61,755 bases of DNA, taken from assembly GCA_027605045.1 (NCBI GenBank), contig JAQFWX010000185.1:1-61755 (forward strand), given 5' to 3'. The position numbers were made by a program, and so were the translations under genes. Each line of letters begins with the position of its first letter. Position 1 is the stretch's first letter. The notes below the pieces were generated by a model, which saw only the letters and a program-made list of their open reading frames with translations, did no database searches and was not told the DNA's origin. This document shows positions 11,212 through 22,700 of the stretch, piece by piece. The stretch comes from Phallus indusiatus. Lineage: Eukaryota > Basidiomycota > Agaricomycetes > Phallales > Phallaceae.

Positions 11212-13602
11212 CTACTTCCGCGATCGTCCATGAAGAAGTTTCTTAGGCTTTTGACGGCTCTTTTTCTCGTCTCCCAAAGGAACGTTAGTTTGCTCGTCGT
11301 TGTCTTCTTTGCGTGACGGTAACAAGCGCGCCATAATAGAAGGCCTTCTCTTTCGTGGAGAGTCCCCCTTGGACGAATCTCTCACAGGAGCAGTCTGGTT
11401 CACAAAATGTACGGCAGCCGAGGACGTCCCTAATCTTGAACCCGCACCATATTCGGACTGTTGAAGATCTAGGGCAGTAAGGGGAGAAGATGGTTCATCG
11501 TCCGGAAGTGGCGTACGACGACTGACAACGATCCATGAGCCCGTTCCCGGACTATCTATACCCTCCGAGTTCTCCTCTGCAGGGAGCTCAGGTACTGGTG
11601 GGACGACCGGTTGTAGAACAGTGCTCACGACTGCATATTCACTTTTCTTTCTCGCGGGATCATGTCCAGGTCTATCGGTTTCGTGAGAGGACGGCTGGAT
11701 AATCTGTGGCGAGGAGGAAATGATAGAACTTGTTTTGTGCTCTTTCAACAAGTCAGGATCTCGCTGAAGTGTTCCGTTCAACTGACTCAACGAGTCGATG
11801 TGCTCTAAATCCGGTTTGGTCTGCAAAGGATCTTGAATGACGTCAGCTGAGGGCGTATTAACCCAACCTCCCGGAAGAACAGGATCACTGGGATTGGATT
11901 TATTAGTTAACATCGAGACACCATGAGCTGTGGGATCGGAAAAAGCTGATGGTGGGTTTTTCTTCGGGTCATTGTCGGCGGACGGATTTACAAGCTGGCC
12001 ATCTTTATCTCCGTTTGTGTTGTGAGGAACCCAAGTTATCGGTACTTCAAAGCTTCTCTCGGAGGAATGACTGGCAGTCCTACTTAAACCTTCTACCCCG
12101 GTAGGGGTTCGGAAAGCGTTCGGAACAAGAAGAGGGGAGAAAGGCAAGGGAGACAGAACAGGCGGATCATCAGTCCTTGAAGAAGATCGGGTGTCATGGT
12201 CATAATTCCCTGTTGCCGGAGCAAGACCAGCATTTGTGTTATCTGGGTTGGTTTGAGAGCGTGGTTCGTCTGCCGCATCTTTAGGAAGAGATATCAAGGA
12301 ATGCGTCGGTGGTCGTCTCCCTACGCTGGGTGTGGGTTCACTCGGGGAATCTATAAGGAAGGAAGCAGTATTCGAAATGTTAATGGGAATCGGCGCAGCC
12401 AACGGGGGCCGCCGGTGCACTGTGTTTGTCAGATGCCCCATTTCCCGCGATCCGTTAAGCCCAGTGACATCACTCGACGCTCTCATATGGCCGCTATGGT
12501 TTTGAGGCTTCAAATTACGGTCCAGTAAGTTGTGATCTAACGACGAATTGGATTTAAAATGAGATAATGTGTTGACTCGAGGCTCCGGTACTGTCAGATC
12601 TTCGGTGGAATGAGCTGCCGTATTTGATCCTTCTGATCCGTTAAAACCATCCTCAATTGGCTCGAATTGGTCTCGTCTGAGTGGAGTGCCTAGGTTTACT
12701 AATGATACAGATTGAATTTGTTCGTTGTGAGAAGCTGCCTCTGGATGGCTTGCAAAAATCCAAAAATCTTTGGTACGTGAGCGGCCGGAAGATAGTGAAA
12801 GGGACGTAATTAGTCTCCAGGAATATTTATCAAGGGACGATAGTATCGTCAATATGTGCCGAGGGGCATCATCGCTGAAGGTATCCTCTTGAAACCCTAT
12901 ATCAATCAATTAGAGATTTGAAAACATGACAAAAATAACACAGAAGAACGGCGTACATGAATAACCTTTGAGTTTAAACTCGTAACAATGTTCTCCTAAC
13001 TTCTTCTCCGATTTGACACCTTTCGGCCAGGAGCCTCTTATTGACTGTAAAATGGCCGGAGTACCCGTCAATGGCGAACAAACGACTCGCAGAGATGTAG
13101 CCGATGTAAACGATAGCCCGAAAGAGGCTACCCCTGATTGGGACGGGGGTTTGTTCCCCTCTGGATACACAGCCGTTCGGGCATTAGGTCGGGAAAATAC
13201 AAGGGTAAGACGATCATTTGTTTCGCGACCATATTCAATTTGAGAGACGAAGTTATAGTCAAAACGGAGTATAATGGCGAAGATTTGAACGAGTACTATT
13301 TCAGTACTGAGAGACCTAGCGTTCGACCATGGTTTGTCGAGTAAAATAATTTCGCCTAGCGTATGTTCAGCATTTTCGCGGAAGGCACGCAAGCCAATTA
13401 CTGAGTGCAATCTAGCCTTGAGTTCATTGAATACACTGTGTTCGAAGTTCGTAAATCTGATAACGTTATTGGAGCTGAACGAAAGTAATGCAAAAGACGA
13501 GAATTGTCGAACAGAGGAAGACACAAATTCTTTCCTAGGAACGAAACTGTCTTCAGGGGAAGCAGTTATGAATGGGATTGGGTTGTTTGACGTGGAAGCC
13601 AT
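11212..13602 (-). CDS. Conserved fungal protein of unknown function
   Basis: Two exons on the minus strand, 13602-12957 and 12896-11212, encode about 776 residues. The intron is typical (GTACGC...ATATAG, 60 bp), and joining it turns KGYS|FQEDTF into one continuous segment with a Trp codon across the splice. The first 280 residues look globular: an FDYNFVSQIEYGRE block, an SFTSATSLRVV block, SWPKGVKSEKK and CYEFKLKGY. The remaining 500 are disordered, rich in Ser, Pro, Asp and Thr, and end in a strongly basic tail (RKRRPS, KKSRQKPKKLLHGRSRK) that could be a nuclear signal. I think of it as a basidiomycete-restricted protein but recognise no named domain and assign no function. Confidence 0.75.
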
Positions 13603-16600
13603 GATGCAGAACCTGCACTGTACATTTCGCGGTCAGCGTGGGTTTCTGAAACTGAATCATCGGTCAGACGGCCACCGTGACGTCACGGGCCTGGGTGGCT
13701 TAGCCGAGCAATGAGGCGCAAACTTAAGCGAAAAACGAGGAGTGGATACAAAAATGGAATGTACCAAGTGTCTGCAGAATGATGCCATGAATGACAGAAG
13801 TAGTACAATGGAATAGCTCAAACCGATTAAAAGTCTATACATTGGAGATTAAAGGGATCAAACAGGAAAGAGATATTTGTGTCAGATATTCATACAACTT
13901 TTCGGACTGCCGACGGATTATTGGTCTGCGTGTGCAAAGCCAAGGGCGATTGGCATGACTGCGACGACTCACCTAGTAATCGAAGGTGCTATGAATCTTT
14001 GAGAACAGGATCAGGCCAGAAAAGATTCTTCATATGGCGGGGATCTGAATCCATTTCATTGGGAGAAGAACACGTTACATAAAACTCATTTGTTGTTGAA
14101 TTCAAAGTGAAATGACTTGAGGACTGTATCCCTGGGAATGACCCTCCATTCTGTCTTCGTGTTCCGATGATACCCACGTTCAGTGCGGGGGAGACGCAAC
14201 TTTCCGATGTCGATAATGTAACAAGAAGCTGTTGTGAGACAGTGAAAAGCCGACAGCCGGACGTAGCGTTTCTATGAGCTCTTAACGGCGAATAAATCCT
14301 GTTTGACTGAGATGTGGGAGAAATGGTCCTGTAGCTTGAAGGATAGCAATTAGGAAATTCGTACGTTTTCAGAGAATTACCGACAGCTCATTTATATCAC
14401 AACCCTGACAGATATGTGACTTAGTTTAGTCTTTCGTACTTTTGAGAGATATCTATACACTTCCCGTTCAGGTAGTTAGGCAAGACTCAAGTATTTGATT
14501 CTATATAGCATATATGATTCGGTAGTTTCCGTGCGGCTCTGAGTTTCCAGCGACAAACTCATCCAAATTAGGATTGGAAGTCTCATTTTATTTATCATCG
14601 CGGATCCTCCTATTGCTCAGATAAGCCCGGTAACTTTTGGGAAATAATACAAAGCTTACCTCGCCAAGTCACTTCAGCTCTTATCGGGAGTCAATTAGAA
14701 CGCGACATTATATCAATGCGACGAGTACGGAACAAGGAAACCATACATGGTCTTTGTTTCTGCTTCTCCAATTTGTGCAGCAGAAATATTTTTGTACGCA
14801 CGTTTAGACAACCTGATGAGAAAAGAAGTCAGAAAAAAGGGTTTTTGGCTTTGAAAGTTTGATCGGGAGATCCAAGACGGTTTCAGGGCGACAAACAACA
14901 TAAGGCAAGGTTCTTCACAGTCACTATGGCTTTAGAAATCCCCGGAGTCGGAAAGAATCTTGAGAATCCCCAGAAGTACATTTTGAACATCAATGGATAG
15001 TGTCAGCGTATGGGCGCATCTAAGTATTTGAAACCTGTCAGAAGATAAATAACATGTCTGATGAAAATCAAGTGTCTCCTAAAAAGGTGGTAGCAACAGA
15101 CGCTTAACAAATATAATTCCATGCTAGACAGGTTTTTTGCGGCCAGTGTTCAACTAGTGATCTTCGCGACAGGATGCAAAAACAAATCTGTAAAATCTCT
15201 CTGTAAAATCTTGGTGAAAAGCAGTTCGAATATTTATAAAAAACTTTAGGACAGTAAACCCGAAAGAAAACCATGACCGGGTAACCCGTCTCAGCGGTGA
15301 GCGTAGGTGTTATTGATCACAAGGCTTTGAAGGAAGAAGATATTACAACAAAAATGCAACGTGCCGTAAATCAATGGAGGATATTTTTGCCGTTCCTCCC
15401 CGGTGTAATTTCAATACTTTGCCTTCCCTGTCATGGAAGAAAAAACAGGAAAAGGACCGTATAAACTAATAACAGGACACGAAGTCAATCAGTCAGATTT
15501 GTCATAAGATAGCTGAAAAGGTAACCACTCACCAGTTTGATATATCGGATTCCCAAATTATTGCTACCGGTGGAGCCTGGTTGCCTCGTTTCAAGGAGCT
15601 ACATAGATGAGAGTACGGCCATTGAAGTGGGATGATGGACGATATCAAGAAATGCTAGATGTATGGGAGCTGAATTACCAATGAGTCGCACGATTACGCT
15701 TGAGATGGTCGCAGCAAGTTTTAATTGGGTCAATTATGTCCTTCGTGGGATTACGAGCCGGAACCTATCCAATGTGGTTAAGTTAATAAACACATTCACC
15801 TGAACGAAACCAATCAGGATGTACGGATGACTTCATTTGACGGCTATTTAGCACATTGTGATGTTAGAAGGATGACGATACAAGTTGACAGAGGATGGAG
15901 CGTGCCTGCGGAGAATACGGAGCAGAAACCAAGGAAAAAATCAAAAATCAGTTTACAATCATGCGATATGCCCTAGATAGATAGATGGAAGCCTCTCCTT
16001 TTGGACTAAGTAAAAATCCTCTTTCCTTATTTTGGGAATATGATCATGAACAAATACGCAGAAAATAGCCCAAGCCATATAGGAACACGAGGCAACTAGC
16101 GCAGACAATGGCATTGGACACGACATACGTCAAAACTGGATATCAGTGATTTTTGAAAAGTTTTGCCAACGATTGTCGGAAAAGTCATTGCTGCCCTGCC
16201 TACAATCGCGCGAGCGCTGTCTCAATTTAGTTTGTGTTCGTACGGCACGTGTACCAATGGGAACGGGGTAGGAAATCGACAGATGGCAGAAGGCCCAGAA
16301 CGATCCGCCCCTCTTGATTTGTTGCAATAATAAAAGTGGAATACGGTCAAAGAAAAAGACCTCGAACAAACAAAGACGCGATGTTTATATAAAGGTAAGC
16401 CATGTTTTCCGCTTGAATTTGTTTTTTCTTTGGTATTCGGGTCATCTCGGTGAAAGAATTTGATAGTCAAAAGGTAAATGTAACGCCTGCGAGAGCTAAA
16501 CGGGGTGAACAAGATTCCGAACTTCGGCGACTCGTGTACTGACATCCTAGTGGACAAAGGTAAAAATACCATCGACTTCGAAAAAGAACAAAAAGGGGAT

Positions 16601-17540
16601 CGAGTCAATACAGCGGAATTCCCGTTGTGCCAGGAAAAAACTTTTGATTGCCCAATTCGACCTAAGCTGCGTTTTTTGTGAGCATGCACAGTTTGCGGTT
16701 ATGGTGAAGACGAGAAAGCAATTGCAAGCGGTCTCAGTTGCTTTTCGAGGTCCGCTTCGGTGACGAATCCACGAGTCCGGCTTCAGACTCTAGACTCTAG
16801 CCGTATACGATAATGACAGATTAAGGTGCTGCGCACAGCGGCTGTGCCATATATTTATTAAGTTGTTTGTGAAGATAAAAAAGCCAGCATGGAGATAATT
16901 TGCTATTAATTTGTGCCAATGGAGCCATCGACTGCGAACAAGAGCCATGCCAGTTTCAAATAATTTGAAAGATTGACCACAAGAAATGGTTTTTGACATG
17001 CTTTCTCCACAATTCTCAAGGCGGATCGTTCGGGTTCCATCGTGTCTGTTATCTGACTAGCCACGCCTCGCAAGAATGCTGGATCCTGACAGCTGTTTGG
17101 CTAATGTTACAGTTCCATGGGTACCCGCAGGATAATTGTGCTTAGGCTATTCAGATTACTCCTTCGAATTTGGAATTCTCCTTCCTGAAGCAGCGTTTCA
17201 TTCACCTGTCTTCCGTGTAAACTTCGCCGCTGGAACATTGCTTGAGCCGTTCGCATTCCCGCGCAGCTGGCTTTTTTTGACTTATCACTGGGGGTTCTCC
17301 AGGTTAGTGTAGCCGCTTCTCTCAAATTAAAGTTCTTCTGATCCATGATTTCTCATTGAATACTATGCCTGCTCCATGCTTCGTCAATAAGGCACTGGAG
17401 GGTGGCTAATCTCCCTGCATATAAGAGACCCTCACTTCCTTAGGCTGACGAAGTCACAGTACAGCTCTCATAGTCAGCCCTCCCTAGATAGCTTTCAGCT
17501 CTTGAATAACAACCCTTCTTCGAACTCTCAAAAAATTAAA
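13603..17540. other. Gene-poor region (3.9 kb)
   Basis: No gene is supported. The longest frame (minus strand, 16222-16689, 155 codons) has an irregular composition and no recognised motif, so I do not call it. A short tandem repetition of GACTCTA units occurs near 16785-16800. The last 120 bases hold the promoter of the small secreted-peptide gene at 17541. Confidence 0.4.
17420..17425 (+). promoter_or_regulatory. TATA box of small-peptide gene A
   Basis: TATAAG lies about 120 bases before the ATG at 17541, a usual distance for a TATA-driven fungal gene with a leader of 60-90 bases. The second peptide gene has a TATA element at a similar distance. Confidence 0.5.
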
Positions 17541-17774
17541 ATGCATTTCTCCTTTTTGACCGCTGTCAAAGTTGCCGTAATCGGCATACTTTTCAATTAC
17601 GCTAGTGTCGGTAGCGCAATGGTCCTAGGTATTTACAGTTTTTTTTTGCTATCAACGATACCATTCTCTGATATGGTATCTATCCCCATATTAGTAGATC
17701 GTGGGCTAATCAATAGTCCAGACTCGGATGCTGTGAACGGATGCGGCGGTCCCACTGCCAGAAGCTGCAATTGA
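17541..17774 (+). CDS. Small secreted Cys peptide precursor A (GCGGPTARSCN family)
   Basis: Two exons, 17541-17628 and 17695-17774, give a 55-residue precursor. The first 26 residues or so form a hydrophobic signal peptide ending near VGSA. The rest is a short polar stretch containing a VDR site, then the C-terminus GCGGPTARSCN. Its only two cysteines are seven residues apart. The phase-1 intron is at the same place as in gene B at 25429, and the 11 C-terminal residues are identical. A probable 3'-UTR intron follows (17784-17905). The unspliced frame from 17502 would give 90 residues with the same end, but the spliced form matches gene B. The end is not CaaX, so it is not a farnesylated mating pheromone. 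Function unknown; a secreted signal or defence peptide is a guess. Confidence 0.7.
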   Translation: MHFSFLTAVKVAVIGILFNYASVGSAMVLGIYSFFLLSTIPFSDMVSIPILVDRGLINSPDSDAVNGCGGPTARSCN

Positions 17775-17783
17775 GACCACCGG

Positions 17784-17905
17784 GTGAGTTCATGCTTGAT
17801 ATTTTTGTTTCGTCCGCCGCGTTTGACCAACATTGGAATAGTAGTTCATTCTATTTTAATGATGACGCAACCATGTGTTTTCTTTCATTTTTTCTTTTAT
17901 ATTAG
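17784..17905 (+). other. Probable 3'-UTR intron of peptide gene A
   Basis: A GTGAGT donor nine bases after the stop codon and a pyrimidine-rich TTATATTAG acceptor bound a 122-base segment. Gene B has a similar GTAAGT...CTACTAG segment 15 bases after its stop. The match in position supports real introns. Neither is proved by transcript data. Confidence 0.5.
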
Positions 17906-17917
17906 AAAACCACTCGT

Positions 17918-17931
17918 ACGGCGTTGGACTG
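17918..17931 (+). repeat. Left target-site duplication of the LINE
   Basis: ACGGCGTTGGACTG at this position is repeated exactly at 23882-23895, immediately after the CA-repeat tail of the element. It marks the 5' junction and shows the insertion hit the 3' untranslated region of peptide gene A. Confidence 0.88.
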
Positions 17932-18099
17932 GGACTCTCTCACGCTCTGACCACCATCACCCATAACTCACACTACGCAAAACCAGCTTCTTTTTTACCA
18001 AAAGCCAAAATTCCTCTAAAAATAGCACAGGTAGGCCAATCCAGGCCACAGCTAGCCCCAAATAAAAAGCGCAAAGCAACATCTGCTCCGATAAGTGAG

Positions 18100-19713
18100 A
18101 TGCCAACATCACAGGCAGAGCAGGATGACGTGGCAAACGCGTCTAAGCGAACGCGCAAAATAAGAAATATAGGAAAAGAGCTCGAAAAATTCATCACACC
18201 GGAGTGGGATACTCTCAAAGAAATGCAAGAAAACATGAAAGACAGCAACGATGCATTGAAGTATCTAACACACCAGTTGTATTTCGAGGAAACAATGGAG
18301 GTAAACATGGAAAACTTAAGCTACGCACTAATGCTTTTTTCAGCAACCTCGGACCTCAGGCTAGTTCAAGAAGGCGCAAGAGCAGTCGCTATTCTGATGA
18401 GGGAGTTAAACCAAACATCCCAAAACGGACATGCAGAAGAGGTGATAAAAGAGACACTGACCCCTATAACAGCAGACCTGAACGAAATGAGGAAAGATCT
18501 CAAGGCAATACAAGAAAAAATGAAGCAAACCGGCCCTCCAGTCAGACAACCAACATACGCCGATGCGACGAGAAAAGAAAAAGACGCGAGGCAAACAACG
18601 AGTGCAGAAATTAAAAGAAGACAAATACTCCTAGACCAGGATGAAGGTGCGTCAGCAATCACCACTCAAATACTGACAGAGAGCCAGCTGGTAGCAAAAG
18701 CCAATGAAGCAATGAAGACGGCAAAAATCGAGAAAAGTGGGCAACTTGAAGAGCACAAATTCATAAGTGCAAGAAAACTGCGAAACGGCGGTCTCCTGCT
18801 GGAAACCAACACAGTTAGAGCAGCAGACGCAATAAAAAAGAAGAAAGAAGATTTCTGCAAGGCCTTCAGCCCATCAGCAAAAATAAAAGACAGAAATTAC
18901 ACGGTGAGATTGTCATTTGTGCCTGTAACTCACGAAGTGGATAGTGAGGGGGAGAGAAGATGGATAGAGGAGAATTCGGGGGTAGAGGAAGGACATCTAG
19001 CAGGAACGGCATGGGTGAAACCGGTCCAGAAAAGAAGAGAGGGTCAACAAGTAGCAACACTGGTGGCAAGATTTTCGACCCCCCAGGCAGCGAACAAGGC
19101 GATAAAGCAAGGCCTGGTAATACAGGGAAAAAGACTCAATGGGCACAAGGTCATTAACGGACCAATGAGATGCTACCACTGTCAAAGGTATGGTCATGCG
19201 GCTACTAACTGCCCTAATAGAAACGAACAAGCAAGATGCCCGACATGTGCAGCAACACACGAAGGAAACCAATGCCCGGCAAAAAGAAAAGACGAATACA
19301 AATGCGGGAGCTGTAAAGCAGAGGGACACACAGCATGGGACCAGGACTGCCCAGTATACAGAAGAGAGATGGAGAAGCTGATCCGAAACAACGGAGAGAT
19401 CCAATACAAGTACTACCGGACAGAAGAAGAGTGGACAATGGAAATAGACCCGGTATACGCAGTAAGAGAAAACAGCCCATGGACTGATGGAGGCAGAGGA
19501 CGAAAGTCAGCACATGAAGCCCAAGCTGAGGTGTTTGAAGATGACGATGAAATGGAAATCGAAGACGAAGACGGCGATGAAGAACCCGACCAAAGAAGTG
19601 ACCCAAAGGGGAAGTCAAGAAACCAATCTTTCACACAGGCCACTTTGGACAGATACGGATACGCAAGACAAAGCGCAGAGGAAGGGGAGGACGGACATGA
19701 TGTGAACGAATGA
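18100..19713 (+). CDS. LINE ORF1 protein with three zinc knuckles
   Basis: Gag-like nucleic-acid-binding protein of the retrotransposon, expected to coat the element RNA. I start it at the ATG at 18100, giving 537 residues; the frame is open further upstream but without another ATG inside the element. The N-terminal half has helical, coiled-coil-like stretches (KEMQENMKDSNDALKYL). A central alpha/beta part resembling the RNA-binding fold of LINE ORF1 proteins precedes three knuckles at about 19170-19350: C-x2-C-x4-H-x4-C, C-x2-C-x3-H-x4-C and C-x2-C-x4-H-x6-C. The C-terminus is very acidic. The stop TGA overlaps the ORF2 ATG by the four bases ATGA. Confidence 0.88.
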   Translation: MPTSQAEQDDVANASKRTRKIRNIGKELEKFITPEWDTLKEMQENMKDSNDALKYLTHQLYFEETMEVNMENLSYALMLFSATSDLRLVQEGARAVAILMRELNQTSQNGHAEEVIKETLTPITADLNEMRKDLKAIQEKMKQTGPPVRQPTYADATRKEKDARQTTSAEIKRRQILLDQDEGASAITTQILTESQLVAKANEAMKTAKIEKSGQLEEHKFISARKLRNGGLLLETNTVRAADAIKKKKEDFCKAFSPSAKIKDRNYTVRLSFVPVTHEVDSEGERRWIEENSGVEEGHLAGTAWVKPVQKRREGQQVATLVARFSTPQAANKAIKQGLVIQGKRLNGHKVINGPMRCYHCQRYGHAATNCPNRNEQARCPTCAATHEGNQCPAKRKDEYKCGSCKAEGHTAWDQDCPVYRREMEKLIRNNGEIQYKYYRTEEEWTMEIDPVYAVRENSPWTDGGRGRKSAHEAQAEVFEDDDEMEIEDEDGDEEPDQRSDPKGKSRNQSFTQATLDRYGYARQSAEEGEDGHDVNE

Positions 19714-22700
19714 TTGACGAGATAAGCACAAATGATCAAAGAGAACAGACACTAACGATTAGACAACAGAACCTAAACAAATCAAGCGATGCCACATTGA
19801 GCATGATCAACACGGTAAACCCACTAACCACTGACATAATAGCCATCCAGGAACCATACTTCGACCGTTTCAACAACACAAGAGCTACAAGAGCATGGAA
19901 GGTAGTCACACCAAGCAAACACATGAAAGACGGGGAAGAGCGGTCACGAGCAATAATCTTGGTAAACACCAAGATTAAAGAGTGGGATCAAATTAATATT
20001 GACTCACCAGACGCAGTGGGAATAAAGGTAAAAACAGATATGGGCCAGATACTGATTATAAATATCTACTGTGACATAGCACATAGCCGCACACTGCATG
20101 ACGCAATGACAGCGACAGTAAGAGAGGTTAACAAGATACGCGGGAGTCAAGCTCATGTTCTATGGATGGGGGACTTCAACAGGCACCACCCAAGATGGGA
20201 TGAACTGAGAAACTCACATTTGTTCACACACGAAAACCTAGATAAGGCTCAGATACTGATCAATTGCACTGATGATCTAGGATTACAGATGATCCTCCCG
20301 CGTAACCTCCCTACCCTCAAAGCCATGGCCACAGGCAACTACACCCGCCCAGACAATGTATTCGCCTCACCAGGGATTGTGGAGAGACTAGCGTCATGCA
20401 AACCAATAGAAAGAGAAACACCACCACGCACTGACCACTTCCCAATAGTCACACGGATAGTCACCAGCACAGCGAAGACAGTGGACAAAGAAATCTTCAA
20501 TTTCAAAGAGACAGATTGGAAGGAATTCCGAAAGGATCTCCAACCAAAGCTCGCGAACATACCAACAAGCGAGGTGATAGAAACTCGGAGACCTTCAACA
20601 ACAGACTAAAAGCTCTGACGGAAGCCATACAAGGCACAATCAGCAAAGTTGTCCCACGCTCGAAAATAACAAGGTACGCAAAAAGATGGTGGACAAAAGA
20701 ACTGACAGAACTGCACAGGGAGTTGAAGAAAATCAGAAATAGAAGCAAAAAGCGGCGACATGACACACAAGACCCGATACACGAAGCATTGCGAGTTGCG
20801 CAAAACAAGTTCACACAAGAAATCCGCAACACAAAGCGAGACCACTGGGACGATTTCCTAGCAAGTGTAGATGAGCGAACCATGTGGAACGCACATAAAT
20901 ACGTGACAGGAGACCCGACCGATGGTTCAGCGAGTAAGACCTTAGCACTGAAAAAGAAAAAGAGAACGGAACAGTAACGTACACGGAAAATGATGAAGAA
21001 AAAGCTAACCTGTTATTTAGAACCTTTTTTCCAGACATTGGTGAATACCAAAAGCCACCCACCAACTACAAGTACCCGCCATCTAAATTCGAGTTCAGAG
21101 AGATCACGGACACACAGATTCACAAAGCGATCGAGCGCCTGAAACCCTACAAGGCACCAGGGAGCAATGGAATACCAAATGTGGTACTAAAAAAGACAGC
21201 TCAACTGATAGTACCAATCATAGGGCCGCTATTCCGCGCGACGTTCCGCATAGGGTATTTCCCACAAGAATGGAAAGATTCGGAGATTATAGTGTTGCGA
21301 AAACCAGGAAAACCAGACTATGCAGAACCCAACGCCTATAGGCCAATTGCCCTCCTAGATACAATAGGTAAAGTGCTATCTTCATGTGTATCGGAAGATC
21401 TACTGGCCTTTGCAGAGAAATATTCCCTCTTGCCACCCACACAGTTTGGATGCCGCCCAGGACATACAACAACAGATGCCCTGCAGCATGCAATGTCATT
21501 CATAAAGAATGCATGGAGAGGAGGCGAAGAAGTAGCAGCCCTATTCCTTGACATCAAAGCAGCGTTCCCAAGCGTGCTACCAGAATGGTTAGCACACGGC
21601 ATGAGAAAGAGAGGAGTCCCACAACGGTACACTGACTGGTTAACAAAAGTAATGTCAGGGAGAAAGACAGCACTGACGTTCGACAATTACAAGTCACAAC
21701 CGCTAGACCTGAAAATAGGCTTGGACCAAGGTAGGCCAGAGTCAGGACCATGCTTTGCCTTTTACAATGCGGCACTTGCGGACCTAGCCAAGGATAGGAA
21801 AGATGTAGAGGTAATCATTTTTGCTGACGATACAACTCTATTAGCCAGGGCAAAGACACTGGAAGAGGCCGTGAAAACCCTGCAGGATTTGATGAACGGC
21901 ACACATGGGGCCAGCCAATGGGCAAAGGAACACAATTGCAAATTCGCCACGGAGAAATTTGCCCTCATGGGCTTCTCGAGGCGAAGGGAGGCAGATAGCA
22001 ACAGGAGAGGAAAATCAGTACCCCGAAAACGGCCGCCCATAAAGATCAACGGTATGACCATAAAACCAACTCACCAACACAGGTTCCTAGGAGTGTTGAT
22101 GGACGAGGAACTAAGGTTTACGGCACATGCAGACTACGCACTGCAGAAAGGGTCAAAATGGGTAAGCCAATTTCGGAGACTGACTAAGCTCACAAAAGGC
22201 ACATCTACAAAGCACATGAGGAGGTTCTACCTAGCTGTGGCAGTACCCAAGATGCTATACGCGGCAGATGTTTTTCTGGCACCAGCGGTCAGCGGAACAA
22301 GAGGAGTAAAGGGCATCATAAAGAAACTGACCAGAGTACAGAGAGAGGCGGCAATAGCGGTCACAGGAGCCCTGAGAACAACTGCATCAGATGTGTTGGA
22401 CGCACATGCGAACTTCTTGCCTTTCGATCTTCTAGTGGAGAAGGTAATAGTCAGAGCGGGCACTAGGCTAGCGACGATACCAGACTCACACGTTTTGCAC
22501 AAACCAATACAAAGAGCAGCCAAACGTAATGTAAAGAAGCACAGAAGCCCGCTGCACGACATCCTTCACGGGAGTGACATTGACCCGAATACACATGAAA
22601 AGATCAAACCAAGCATCTGGGGCCCGAAGTGGACAAGCACTCACGAAATAGAAATAGAAACAAGCAGGGAAACAGCAGTGCAAAACACAGATAAGTACAG

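Noticed and set aside
16222..16689. 155-codon minus-strand open frame
   Set aside because: No motif, odd composition, no splice partners, and it lies in a gene-poor stretch; likely chance.
17502..17774. Unspliced 90-residue reading of peptide gene A
   Set aside because: Splicing at 17629-17694 gives the same arrangement as gene B (signal peptide, phase-1 intron, conserved end); the unspliced version has an unexplained hydrophobic middle.
18366..19739. Minus-strand frames across the LINE and similar antisense frames over other genes
   Set aside because: Shadows of the real coding frames on the opposite strand.
20590..20965. Programmed ribosomal frameshifting as the explanation of the LINE breaks
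   Set aside because: Two breaks inside one ORF2, neither at a domain boundary and with no clear slippery site plus pseudoknot, fit mutation or sequence error better.
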